Below are positions 25,634-34,136 of a stretch of DNA of 64,000 bases, one piece after another; position 1 is the first letter of the stretch, and each line of letters opens with the position of its first letter. This DNA comes from Natrinema salaciae (GTDB lineage: Archaea; Halobacteriota; Halobacteria; Halobacteriales; Natrialbaceae): contig NZ_FOFD01000006.1 of the NCBI RefSeq assembly GCF_900110865.1, positions 1 through 64,000 on the forward strand, in the 5' to 3' direction. The notes under the pieces are model-generated. The model was not told the DNA's origin and did no database searches. It was given only the letters and a program-made list of their open reading frames with translations. Position numbers and translations under genes: made by a program.

Positions 25634-26917
25634 TCACGCCTCGAGTCGACCGGCGATGCGGTGGGAGAGGTCGGTGAGGTAGAACGACCCCCAGATCGCG
25701 GCGACGACGGCGCCGACGACGTCGTACACGAGGTCGACGACCGTGTCGTTGAGTCCGTGTTGGGCGAGGATCGCGTCGAGACCGAGTCGCTGTGCGCTCC
25801 AGTCGATCGCGAACTCCATGAGCTCCCAGACGACGCCGAAGGCCAGGACGAACACGAGGATGAACGCGAACAGCATCGCGGGCGGGACGTAAATCTCGTC
25901 GGTGTGGAGGTCGATCGCCCGGACGACCGCGTATCCCGCCGCGGCGACGATCGACGCCGAGACGGTGTGTGTCAGACTGTCCCACGGCCCGATTAGCGCG
26001 TAGAGGCCGGCCGAACCGAGTACGTGGAGAAACACGGCTGCCGTGAGCCAGAACACGAGTCCCGGCTCGAGCGGCAGTCGGGCGTCTCGCTCGAGGACGG
26101 CGGGGAGAACGGTGATCGAAAGCGCGATGACGGCGTTCGAGACCGTCGTCAGGTCCCGGGTGGCGAGCCCGTAGAGCAGGAGGACGGCGAGGGCCGCCTG
26201 CATGGCTCGAGAGAGCCGCTCGACGGTTCGGTCGGAGACGTCCAGCCGACCGCGGATCAGGGACGAGACGGGATCCGGTTCGGAGTCGGGCGACGGTTCC
26301 CGTAGCGTCGGCGTGCGCTGGGTGGCCGCCCCCTCTTCGCTGTACGACTGGAAGTAGCGACCGAAGACGACGCCGGCGAGTAGCCCTGCGATCGCCGCGT
26401 ACCCGAAGGAGATCATCAACGCCCGATTGGCCGCGTCTTGTGATCGGCCGTCCAGAATATAGTCGGTCCCGAACGTCACGTCGGCGACCCACTGGGCGAC
26501 GTTCCACGCGCCGGCGACGGCGAGGGTCGTGAGCACGACCAGCACGACGGCGAACGCGTGATTCATTCGGATTGCGGTGAACCGATCGATCTCGACGGTG
26601 GCGACGAGCGCGACGGCGGCGACGGCGACGTAGACGGCAATCGACGTGAGAAACGACTCGCCGAGGACCGTCGCGTCGACGACGGGAATCAGGACGAGGA
26701 CCAGCAGCTCCCAGGGCGGCATCACGAGCGGATTCCGAAACGCGGCGACCGGGAGCAGGACGATCGCGACCGCGAATCCGGTGAACGCAAACCAGCGATA
26801 CGAATCCATCAGTCCGTGATTGATCGCGAGCGCGACGAGCGCGATCGTGATCGTCCAGGCGAGCGCTGCGTTTTGGTGCGTTCTGTCGAACGTCCCACCG
26901 AGCCGGGCATCCGCCAT
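25634..26917 (-). CDS. Multi-spanning membrane protein, DUF2238/YjdF-like
   Basis: 427 aa with about ten hydrophobic segments. The C-terminal half has the DUF2238/YjdF pattern: WDSLTHTVSASIVAAAGYAV, FVLAFGVVWELMEFAIDW and LNDTVVDLVYDVVGAVVAAIWG. The conserved His/Glu/Asp within membranes suggest ligand or metal handling, but no function is established. The N-terminal half appears as a second, diverged helical bundle separated by a polar loop (about 200-230). The ATG at 26917 is used. Confidence 0.75.
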   Translation of the reverse strand: MADARLGGTFDRTHQNAALAWTITIALVALAINHGLMDSYRWFAFTGFAVAIVLLPVAAFRNPLVMPPWELLVLVLIPVVDATVLGESFLTSIAVYVAVAAVALVATVEIDRFTAIRMNHAFAVVLVVLTTLAVAGAWNVAQWVADVTFGTDYILDGRSQDAANRALMISFGYAAIAGLLAGVVFGRYFQSYSEEGAATQRTPTLREPSPDSEPDPVSSLIRGRLDVSDRTVERLSRAMQAALAVLLLYGLATRDLTTVSNAVIALSITVLPAVLERDARLPLEPGLVFWLTAAVFLHVLGSAGLYALIGPWDSLTHTVSASIVAAAGYAVVRAIDLHTDEIYVPPAMLFAFILVFVLAFGVVWELMEFAIDWSAQRLGLDAILAQHGLNDTVVDLVYDVVGAVVAAIWGSFYLTDLSHRIAGRLEA

Positions 26918-27016
26918 ACGAGTGCTTACGCAGTGGCTCCCCTAAACGCGGGAGCATGAGAACGCCGCCGACGATCCCGTCCGAAGATTGATGCCGTCGT
27001 CTCCTAACAGAAAAAC

Positions 27017-27865
27017 ATGGTCGAACGTGATAGTCTCGAACACGGACGCGCCCGCGTCAACGGTATCAAGCTGCACTACGTGACCGCCGGTGAGGGACCG
27101 CCGCTGGTGTTGCTCCACGGCTGGCCACAGACGTGGTACGAGTGGCGAGACGTGATTCCCCAACTCGCCGCCGACTACACCGTCATCGCCCCGGACCTTC
27201 GCGGGCTGGGTGACTCCGAGACGCCCGTCTCCGGCTACGACAAAGACACCGTCGCGACGGACGTGCGGGAACTGGTTCACCACCTCGGGTTCGGCGACGA
27301 ACCGATCGCGCTCGTCGGGCACGACTGGGGGATGCCGACCGCGTACGCCTACGCCGCCCAGTACCGCGACGAGGTGCGCGCGCTCTGCGTTCTCGAGGCT
27401 GGCCTCCCGGGGATCAACGAGGACGGAAAACGCAAGCTCTGGCACACGCGCTTCCACGGCGTTCGCGACCTGCCCGAGCGACTCGTGGCCGGTCGAGAGC
27501 GGCTCTACCTCGACTGGTTCTACGGCGAGGGCGCGTACGATCCCTCGGCGATCGACGACGACGCGCGCGACGAGTACGTCCGCTGTTACTCACAGGCCGG
27601 CGGACTGCGGGGCGGCTTCGAGTACTATCGCGCCTACGAGACGGACGCCGAGCACAACCAGGCCCACGCCGAGGACCCTCTCGAGCTGCCCGTCCTCGCG
27701 CTCGGCGGCGCGGCGTCCTTTCGCGACCTCCCGATCAGGGACATGGAACGGGTCGCGACCGACGTCGACAGCGAGGTCGTCGAGCGCGCCGGCCACTGGA
27801 TCCCGGAGGAACGGCCCGACTACTTCGTCGAGCGGCTGACCGCCTTCCTCGCGGACGCGGCGTGA
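27017..27865 (+). CDS. Alpha/beta hydrolase, epoxide hydrolase/dehalogenase-like
   Basis: 282 aa. The fold motifs are the oxyanion segment LHGWPQTWYEW (about 32-42), the nucleophile elbow GHDWGMPTA (about 99-107, Asp nucleophile) and a late His in RAGHWIPEE (about 255-263). An Asp rather than Ser nucleophile and the HGWPxxWYEW block point to epoxide hydrolases or haloalkane dehalogenases rather than esterases. It is cytoplasmic, with no signal. The start is the ATG at 27017, after an A-rich leader. The native substrate is unknown. Confidence 0.88.
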   Translation: MVERDSLEHGRARVNGIKLHYVTAGEGPPLVLLHGWPQTWYEWRDVIPQLAADYTVIAPDLRGLGDSETPVSGYDKDTVATDVRELVHHLGFGDEPIALVGHDWGMPTAYAYAAQYRDEVRALCVLEAGLPGINEDGKRKLWHTRFHGVRDLPERLVAGRERLYLDWFYGEGAYDPSAIDDDARDEYVRCYSQAGGLRGGFEYYRAYETDAEHNQAHAEDPLELPVLALGGAASFRDLPIRDMERVATDVDSEVVERAGHWIPEERPDYFVERLTAFLADAA

Positions 27866-27883
27866 GCGGGAGGGGAAGCGCCG

Positions 27884-28237
27884 TCAGTACTGCTCCTGTA
27901 CCCTGTCGATCTGACACTGCACGCAGAGATCGTCGGCGAAACAGCCGACGCTGTCGTACGGGCAGTCGTACTCGTCGACGTCGACGGACAGGCGGCGTTT
28001 CGCGTGCTCCCACTCGGTCTCCCAGTCGTCGATGTCCATCTCGGACGAGGTGAACACGACGTCGCCGTCTCGGTCGACGATCTTCGCGACCGTAACCGAG
28101 CGGTGGTTCTCTTTCACGACGGCTATCGCGTCCTCGTACGACGCGCATCTGATCGCCTCCCGTCCCCGCTGGTCGTCCAAGAGGCGAACCGTGACGGAAC
28201 CGTCGTACTCCTCCGTCGGCTCCAGGCCGTTGGTCAT
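27884..28237 (-). CDS. Small Cys-containing haloarchaeal protein
   Basis: 117 aa. The N-terminal part is mixed beta/alpha (YDGSVTVRLLDD, EDAIAVVKENHRSVTVAKIVD). The C-terminus holds four Cys in DCPYDSVGCFADDLCVQCQ, spaced for zinc or a cluster. The family and function are not recognised. The ATG at 28237 gives a compact protein; an upstream start at 28264 adds nine residues. It converges on the hydrolase gene, with 18 bp between stops. Confidence 0.65.
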   Translation of the reverse strand: MTNGLEPTEEYDGSVTVRLLDDQRGREAIRCASYEDAIAVVKENHRSVTVAKIVDRDGDVVFTSSEMDIDDWETEWEHAKRRLSVDVDEYDCPYDSVGCFADDLCVQCQIDRVQEQY

Positions 28238-28293
28238 GCCGTCTACTGGCGGAACGACGTACAAAAAACTGCGCCTCAGCGAGACGAACGATC

Positions 28294-28316
28294 CGGCTGC
28301 GAGAATCGAATCCGAC
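28294..28316 (-). repeat. Degenerate tRNA-His 3'-end copy
   Basis: TCCGGCTGCGAGAATCGAAT and CCG match the 3' end of the tRNA-His-like sequence at 28401-28422 with two mismatches. It lies about 107 bp away in the same orientation. Read as a second attachment-site scar. Confidence 0.5.
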
Positions 28317-28399
28317 TGCGGGACTCGTTACACCCATCTCGCGTGGTCCGATCTCGCCTGCCGGCTTTTCCACTCCTCCCTGTGGTCGTCGCGGAAGAA

Positions 28400-28499
28400 G
28401 TCCGGGTGCGAGAATCGAACCCGCGTCTCAGCCTCCACAAGTCGCTGCTGGGGAGCTGACTACCCAACTCTCGTGTCGGATTCCTTCTCGCACCCGGAT
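28400..28499 (-). pseudogene. Decayed tRNA-His (3' half intact)
   Basis: On the minus strand the 3' half is a normal tRNA-His: anticodon GTG in CTTGTGGAGGCTG, variable loop, T-arm GCGGG-TTCGATT-CTCGC, then ACCCGGA plus discriminator C. The 5' half is disrupted: after TCCGGGT there are about 25 extra bases before a D-arm-like TGGGTAGTC, and an AGCGA insertion breaks the anticodon stem. The outermost 14 bp form a perfect inverted repeat (28401-28414 and 28485-28498). It lies at the core/accessory boundary. Confidence 0.6.
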
Positions 28500-28898
28500 C
28501 TTCTCTGCGGAATCGGGGATACTGGCCGCGTCGAATCTCCTGAACCCTGTTTCCATGCCGAGCGGTTGGAAGTCCCCACGCCGTCACAAGACAAAACATC
28601 TCGACGCTTCACCATAAATTCCGGCGTCGATTGCCTTTTAGGGCATACGAGAATTCTTGGCTGTCTAGTAGGCTGAGTCGATTCGACTAGGCCTTACAAG
28701 TGAGATGGTACTCTGGCCGTAGTGGAACTGTAGGGTGCGGCATCTATCAAAAATACGATAGAGGAGATGAAGGGCGAACTCAACGAGGCCATCGGAGGCG
28801 AGTAACGACGCGTCGGGGAGTTCTGATGGCCCAGTGGCTGCGCCGTCGGCAGGTTTGGAACGCGGACATTTAACTGAGGCTAGCGTCCAGAATCTGGT
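28500..28898. other. Boundary intergenic region
   Basis: About 400 nt right of the tRNA-His remnant, with lower GC than the core. Antisense frames only; no gene recognised. The region before 28899 should hold the promoter of the next gene. Confidence 0.35.
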
Positions 28899-29318
28899 AT
28901 GATCGAGAAACCCGGCGACGTGACGTGGTACGAGTACCTCTACGGTGACGACGCGATGGATGGTGGGCGAGAGGAGTTCGGCGAGGAGATGGCCAGCGAA
29001 GTCAGGGAGGCTCTCCAGCAGAGCGAGTTGGACGAGTCGCGGTACGAGGTTGAGGCGGGTCAGAGGCCGCGAATCACCGCCAGCAGTTGGGAGATGAACG
29101 AGAAGGAGGATGTCGTGGAGTTGCGAGACGTGCTTCGGGAAGCCGGGATCGGCGATGAGTCGGTGGGGGTGTACGTGACTCCGCGCGACTCGCAGGGCGA
29201 GATGGTGGAGTTGCCGCTGGATCACGCCCCGGTGGACGTCGAGTACACGGTGTTCGTGAACCTCAAGCGGAATCAGGAGGCGATCGACGGTGGTGCGGCG
29301 AGCGCGCTGAAGGGATAG
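28899..29318 (+). CDS. Unknown acidic protein
   Basis: 139 aa, family not recognised. It contains a helical N-terminus (YEYLYGDDAMDGGREEF) with heptad-like EEMASEVREALQQSEL, then beta-rich segments (VGVYVTPRDSQGEMVELPL, VDVEYTVFVNL). No catalytic or membrane motif is seen. It is the first gene of the accessory region, and the style resembles small proteins of haloarchaeal plasmids and proviruses. Confidence 0.6.
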   Translation: MIEKPGDVTWYEYLYGDDAMDGGREEFGEEMASEVREALQQSELDESRYEVEAGQRPRITASSWEMNEKEDVVELRDVLREAGIGDESVGVYVTPRDSQGEMVELPLDHAPVDVEYTVFVNLKRNQEAIDGGAASALKG

Positions 29319-29321
29319 TGG

Positions 29322-29644
29322 TCAGTCGTCTTGTGTGGCCAGCTCTCGCGCTTTGTTGACAGAGACAGGGATGTCTTCGACGCGACCGATCACACGCCAT
29401 ACCTCGTCAGCGTCGGCTTCGGTGAGAATGCGGGCTAGTTCGTCCTTGTCGTCGGCGTCGTAGGCACGTACGGCGATGTCCTCGTACTGGTTCATCACGT
29501 CTCGTGCGGCTTCGAGTTCCTCGCGTTGGAACTCCCAGTCGGCGCCGGTGGGCGTGGTGACGGACAGTTTCGTTTCGAGTGGGTTTCATAGACCTTCATC
29601 TCTCCGCCGTCGTCGAGGATGTCGAGGGCCTCGTCGAGGTTCAT
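29322..29644 (-). pseudogene. Frameshifted small gene
   Basis: The frame opens with MNLDEALDILDDGGEMKVYE at 29644 and is lost near 29570. The last two thirds continue in another frame (KLSVTTPTGADWEFQ, AARDVMNQYEDIAVRAYDAD) to the stop at 29322. The total of 323 nt leaves two bases over, consistent with one indel in the GTTTCGTTTCGAGTGGGTTT region. Function unknown. It sits just after and opposite to the previous gene. Confidence 0.65.
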
Positions 29645-29689
29645 ACGCGAAGGGTGCGTAATCCACCCAGTTGAGGTTTTAGAATCAGG

Positions 29690-30000
29690 TTTAGTCGTCA
29701 CGGTGCGAGAGCCAGAGATAACGCGGCTCGCAGTCGAGGTTGTTGGCGCGGCTCGTCCAGTTGTAGCCGTCCTCGTTAGGGCGGTACGTCTCTCACTCGT
29801 TCACTTCTTCGGCCACGTCGTCGAACGCACGGACAGAGATGTAGCCGATGAGGCGCGCCACGGTGGCGTCGATGCGCTCGACGAGGGAAGGGGTGGTGCG
29901 CGTCTCTCGCGGCCTGTACGACGGGCCCAGTTGACGTACGAGTCCTTCCCGGACGAGGCGTCTTTGCCGGCATCTAATGCCGTCGTGAATGACGAATGTT
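29690..30000 (-). pseudogene. Decayed gene with two frameshifts
   Basis: Three minus-strand pieces in different frames look like one protein: DAGKDASSGKDSYVNWARR, then PSLVERIDATVARLIGYISV and RAFDDVAEEV, then YRPNEDGYNWTSRANNLDCE and PRYLWLSHRDD. The last piece is rich in Trp/Asn/Asp, unlike random frames here. The family is unknown. It may alternatively be chance open sequence. Confidence 0.4.
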
Positions 30001-30031
30001 GATATGCAAAGCAATCTCAGAATCCAAACAG

Positions 30032-31303
30032 ATGGATTCCGCGACTGTCGATGCTGCCGTCTCCGATTTGCGGGCTGTGGTTGAGAACTTTCTTAATGAA
30101 CTGAACGACCGCAATCTCTCGGCAGACCGACTCGGCGAAATCATCGAGGACAATGCTGAGTTCAAAGGCGCCGACCTACGCCAGTTCCCCGAGAGATTCG
30201 TGGAGGATCACCTGATCTGGCCGGTGCTCGACGTCCTCGGGTACGCGGTCACGCCGCGACCGGACTCTCCGGGTCAGAGCCGAGAGGAGTATCCGGATTT
30301 CCGCGTGGATAATCTCCCAGCCCGCGTCATCGGCGAGAACAAGTCGGTCAACGACATCGAAACCGCCAAAACCGAACTGCTCGACTACCTTGACAACACC
30401 CGCTACGAGTACGGCATCGCGACCGACGGCTTTCGATGGGGCGTCTACGAGGTTACCGAGACGGACGGACGCAGCCTCACGCTCGAACCGGTTGTTGAAC
30501 CCCAGAGCCTGAAGCAGGTCGTCCAGTACGTGGCCCGCGAGGAGCGGATGGTGCCTTACGCCGACCTGAACGGGCTTCCCGAACCAGACGGCCTGCTCGC
30601 CGCTTTCTTCCAGAACCTCGGCCATCACCATGTCCGTCGAGCCACCGGCGGTCTGTCGGACTTCCACGACCTGTACGCCGAAACGTTGGTCGGCGAGGGT
30701 GATTACGACCACGACGGTATCGACACGCCGCTCGTCGAAGCCGTCGACGCGCCGGCCGACGCGGACGATGCCGAGAAGACGGCGTTTGTAGCCCTGCTGC
30801 TTGATCGGCTGGCCTTCGTCCGACTGATGCGCGACCGCGGCGTGTTGGAGATCGAACTGCACGAGGAATGGAGTCACCACAACAAGGGTCTGAATCGGTT
30901 CCAAGGTTCGTTCTACGACACACACCTCAAACCACTGTTCTACGACGTGCTGTCGGAGCCAAAGGGCGAGCGCGAGGAGGACGAATTCAGTAGTCCTCCG
31001 CATTTTGCTGGAGGGTTATTCGAACCGGTGCTTGATGACGAGGACGCGTACGATGTCGGGGATGACGTGATGCAAGACGTTCTGACAGTCTTCATCGAAG
31101 GCGAGTCGCGGACGGTGATCAACGAGGGGGCTCGCGGATCGCTTCTGGAGTCATATCGGGCGACCGAGGAGAAGGATCTAGCCGGACGGATGGCCGAATG
31201 GTATGCCGACCTGACGCGGGCGTACGAGTCGGAGTTGGCGTACGTGGAGGAAAACATCAGCCCGACGCTTCGACGGCATTCAATCGGGGGCAAGCAAGAC
31301 TGA
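30032..31303 (+). CDS. PD-(D/E)XK protein resembling the N-terminus of type IIG restriction enzymes
   Basis: 423 aa. A nuclease-like core has Asp89 in YPDFRV and Glu102/Lys104 in VIGENKSVN, after a helical N-terminus. The later segment FYDTHLKPLFYDVLSEP plus FAGGLFEPVL resembles the part that precedes the methylase domain in large Eco57I-like restriction-modification proteins. No SAM-binding or NPPY motif follows, so the protein is short for that family (over 1,000 aa). It may be a truncated relic or a free-standing nuclease. The ATG at 30032 is used; 29996 would add 12 residues. Confidence 0.6.
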   Translation: MDSATVDAAVSDLRAVVENFLNELNDRNLSADRLGEIIEDNAEFKGADLRQFPERFVEDHLIWPVLDVLGYAVTPRPDSPGQSREEYPDFRVDNLPARVIGENKSVNDIETAKTELLDYLDNTRYEYGIATDGFRWGVYEVTETDGRSLTLEPVVEPQSLKQVVQYVAREERMVPYADLNGLPEPDGLLAAFFQNLGHHHVRRATGGLSDFHDLYAETLVGEGDYDHDGIDTPLVEAVDAPADADDAEKTAFVALLLDRLAFVRLMRDRGVLEIELHEEWSHHNKGLNRFQGSFYDTHLKPLFYDVLSEPKGEREEDEFSSPPHFAGGLFEPVLDDEDAYDVGDDVMQDVLTVFIEGESRTVINEGARGSLLESYRATEEKDLAGRMAEWYADLTRAYESELAYVEENISPTLRRHSIGGKQD

Positions 31304-31478
31304 CAGGAGTGGCTTTCTTGAAACTCTCAATAGGTGATGTGTTTCAGAGGCTGTGCTGAATACACAGCGCGTATCGGTCATGTCATTACCGCTGAAAATC
31401 GTTGGCGCGGAATCGCTAAGTGCAGGATTGCTACTTAGAACCGATATACCGCCGAATAATCAAAGAAAAAGAATCCAT

Positions 31479-32288
31479 TTAATCCATATTACGGAGAGCC
31501 CGGAACATTACCTTGGCCGCGTGTTCGGCGTCTTCACCGAGGTCTTTGATTTCTTCCTGCTCTGGGTTCCGAACTATCGAATGAGCATCTGAATTAGCAG
31601 ATTCGCGGAATCGATTGATGTCGGAAATGAGTTCTCGATTCATCCCATTCGAGTATGACTGGTAGTCTTTGAGACGATACTCGAAAACCTCCAGAAGCTC
31701 GCTGAAGTTTCTGAAACGACCGTATTCGGGGATATAGTACATCCGCAAATACGATTTCGGGTACTCCTTTCGGAGTAAGTCGATAACGAGATTTTCTAAC
31801 AGTTTTCGGGTTAGGACGAATGTCCCATCGTACACACCAATCCGATAGCACTTGTTGATATTCTCGATGAGGTCGTCGTAGAAGTCATCCGTTGTGTTCT
31901 CAATATCGATGAAAGATTTAGCAGTGTGCGTGAACAACGGAACGGTATCTGCGTGTGTTATTTGTTCATCTTCGAGGGCCTGTAGTGCCGGGTAGCCCTC
32001 AAGCTCTTCCGCATCAGCGCCGCCAACTAAATCATAAGCCTGACCCATAATGGCAAGAGCGGTATCCTCGTCGCCACGGTCGCAAAGCACCTTTAAAAAC
32101 CGAAGTGTGTTATGGGCGCGGTCTTCATCACCCCATTTCCAGCTTCGAAAGAAACGGTCTATCTTCCTCGCAGTATCAACCGCTCCTTGCTCAGTTGTAA
32201 TTCGCTCCCAGTCTTGATGGTCGAAATTCTGCTCTGCGATAAAATACGAAAATTGAGACAGGAGGGTTTGGAGGGCATCGTCACTCAT
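31479..32288 (-). CDS. HEPN/DUF4145-like protein
   Basis: 269 aa, AT-richer than the core. The C-terminal third has a helical domain with GTFVLTRKLLENLVIDLLR and then FRESANSDAHSIV, matching the Arg-Asn-Ala-His region of DUF4145/HEPN-type domains. HEPN domains often act as RNases in abortive-infection or toxin systems. The N-terminal part (about 30-110) is helical and may be TPR-like. The partner gene starts 17 nt upstream on the same strand. A toxin-like function is inferred, not shown. Confidence 0.5.
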   Translation of the reverse strand: MSDDALQTLLSQFSYFIAEQNFDHQDWERITTEQGAVDTARKIDRFFRSWKWGDEDRAHNTLRFLKVLCDRGDEDTALAIMGQAYDLVGGADAEELEGYPALQALEDEQITHADTVPLFTHTAKSFIDIENTTDDFYDDLIENINKCYRIGVYDGTFVLTRKLLENLVIDLLRKEYPKSYLRMYYIPEYGRFRNFSELLEVFEYRLKDYQSYSNGMNRELISDINRFRESANSDAHSIVRNPEQEEIKDLGEDAEHAAKVMFRALRNMD

Positions 32289-32304
32289 ATCGTTCCCTCC
32301 AGAA

Positions 32305-32577
32305 TCACGCCTTCTGATTCATTTCTTCGACTGCAATCTCATACTGACCATCTACTTCTTTGACTAATATTTCTGTGTTCGATGGTCGGTCGTTAAGAAG
32401 TTCGGTCAGGTCTGAATACGCGTTGTACTGTAGGATTGCTTGCATCGATTCTTCTTCCTCCTCCAAGTGGAAGACTGGCTTATCCGTTTGACCTCGACGG
32501 GGAACTGTGACAGTGTAGTAGTGCTCGCCGTTCGAAAAGTTGTGACCAGTTAGTAGCCCTTCGTGTGTTTCTGCCAT
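32305..32577 (-). CDS. Small partner of the HEPN-like protein
   Basis: 90 aa, unrecognised. Beta-rich N-terminus (GLLTGHNFSNGEHYYTVTVP) followed by an acidic central part (LEEEEESMQAILQYN) and EILVKEVDGQYEIAVEEMN. It is the first gene of a two-gene unit, 17 nt before the HEPN-like gene. The size ratio and order resemble an antitoxin-toxin pair, though no antitoxin fold is recognised. Confidence 0.5.
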   Translation of the reverse strand: MAETHEGLLTGHNFSNGEHYYTVTVPRRGQTDKPVFHLEEEEESMQAILQYNAYSDLTELLNDRPSNTEILVKEVDGQYEIAVEEMNQKA

Positions 32578-32911
32578 ATGCTATACCCGACAGGCCACCA
32601 TCAAAAGGGTACTCCATCCACCCAGAGATTAATAGGATTATGAATCATAATATAAATGCTATGTTAGGAAATGGTTCCGATGAGATAGGGACGCTACGGC
32701 AAGCCCTCTTATCATATGACACAGTTCGAAAAGTGAAGTTCGCACACCCACTTACCGGCTGTTCCACCGCTCAGGATGTGGAACGAACAATAGCCACTTG
32801 CTGACTACATCCTCTGTATTCAGCACGTTATTCCGTCAGATTCTGATTGTTTAAACAGAGTCACAGGAGTCACATCCAAGCAATCTGACGAGATTGGTTG
32901 GGGACTCGCGG
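32578..32911. other. AT-rich intergenic region
   Basis: About 330 nt. The left side includes AATAGGATTATGAATCATAA and TATAAA-type sequence, probably the promoter of the minus-strand two-gene unit. A plus-strand frame of 79 codons (32565-32804) overlaps that promoter and has no recognisable features, so I do not call it. Confidence 0.35.
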
Positions 32912-33970
32912 CTAGTAGTCGTCGAAGAGCGTTCGCTGTTTCTTGTAGTCATACGGCTCCGTGAGCGCAGCCCGGATCGCCGAGTAGTCGTGTTGGGCGT
33001 GCCTGTTCTCTTCGATGGCCCGGTCGACGACCCACGCCCGGAACTCCTCGTACCGTTCCCGGTCGTCGATCACCTCCTCCATGTCGACTGTCTGGAGTTC
33101 CCCATATCGGGCGTAGTAGATCCCCACCCGATTGATCTCAGGGTACTTCCCCTCAAAGGACTCCTTGCCATACGTCCGACCATCTACTTCGTGCAGGACG
33201 CGTTGCACGTCGCTCAGCACGTAGTACATCAACAGTTGCCGCCAGAAGGAGTTCGTGAACGACCTGTTTTCGGTAGTCTTGATGTCGACGAGCAGGTCGT
33301 CTACGATGAAGTCCCCCTCCCCGGGAAGGATGTGGCGGTGGCCCCCGAAGGCGGGGCGCACGAATACGCTCTCGCCGTCAGTCCACTCGCTCTCGCGCAA
33401 TAGTCTGAACAACGCCTCCATCTCCTTGAGGATGTCCTCCTCGAAGGCCTCGCGATTGATCCACGAGTGGACGGTGTCGCTGGGCTTCCAGCCGGCGTTG
33501 ACGAGCGCGGCCTTCACCACTCCCTCGGTGTTCATGCCAGTCTCGACGTACTGCTCGGCGAGCTTCGTCAATTCCTCGTCCTCCGTCCACTTGACCGGAC
33601 TTCTCTGATCCCATTCTGGCCGGTCATCCATCATCTCCTCCCACTCCTCGCGGCTGGAAACGCCTACATATTCATCTTCCCACTTCCACCCGTCGAATTT
33701 CTGAACGCCAATAGGCGGTGTTTCGTCGGGTGGAAAGCGGCGCTGGGAGTCACCGAAGGTGCGTCGCCAAGGGATGATGACTTCGCTGCATCGCCGATAC
33801 AGCAATACCTTACAGAGAAACTCGAACGCGTCCCCGATGAGCCGGTGGCCGTAGCCGTTATTTTCGACCTCTAATTCGCTCTCGGCATCGTTTCCGGGGT
33901 TGGGATACGTAGAGTCGATCTCCTGCCTGACCTCGTCGATCTTGATGAAGTTTGTTACGCCTGTCGTCAT
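32912..33970 (-). CDS. PD-(D/E)XK nuclease-like protein
   Basis: 352 aa. The core GEGDFIVDDLLVDIKTTENR (about 217-236) fits a PD-(D/E)XK nuclease with Asp220 and an Asp229-x-Lys231 in place of Glu-x-Lys. The following WRQLLMYYVLSD helix resembles Cas4/RecB-type domains. There are too few cysteines for a Cas4 iron-sulphur cluster. No CRISPR array or cas genes are in the window. The ATG at 33970 is used. Convergent or isolated; likely DNA processing in a mobile or defence context. Confidence 0.6.
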   Translation of the reverse strand: MTTGVTNFIKIDEVRQEIDSTYPNPGNDAESELEVENNGYGHRLIGDAFEFLCKVLLYRRCSEVIIPWRRTFGDSQRRFPPDETPPIGVQKFDGWKWEDEYVGVSSREEWEEMMDDRPEWDQRSPVKWTEDEELTKLAEQYVETGMNTEGVVKAALVNAGWKPSDTVHSWINREAFEEDILKEMEALFRLLRESEWTDGESVFVRPAFGGHRHILPGEGDFIVDDLLVDIKTTENRSFTNSFWRQLLMYYVLSDVQRVLHEVDGRTYGKESFEGKYPEINRVGIYYARYGELQTVDMEEVIDDRERYEEFRAWVVDRAIEENRHAQHDYSAIRAALTEPYDYKKQRTLFDDY

Positions 33971-34136
33971 CCTCGATAGTTGTGGGTCAGGTTCGTATTG
34001 GTAAAAGGATAGATGGATCTTGGCTTCGGTTTGTAACTCAGCGTCTGCTCGTAGCAACCCAGACGGCGAAGGTCTAGAAAAGGACATCCTTGTCCCCTAC
34101 GTCCAGCGACCGGCGCGCGTATCCTTGACTCCATCA

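Noticed and set aside
28400-28499. A functional tRNA-His or an intron-containing tRNA
   Set aside because: The 5' half cannot form a D-arm in place, the anticodon stem is broken by AGCGA, and the extra bases are not at a position used by archaeal tRNA introns.
32912-33970. A Cas4 protein and hence a CRISPR locus
   Set aside because: The nuclease lacks the expected cysteine set for an iron-sulphur cluster, and no repeat array or other cas gene is in the window.
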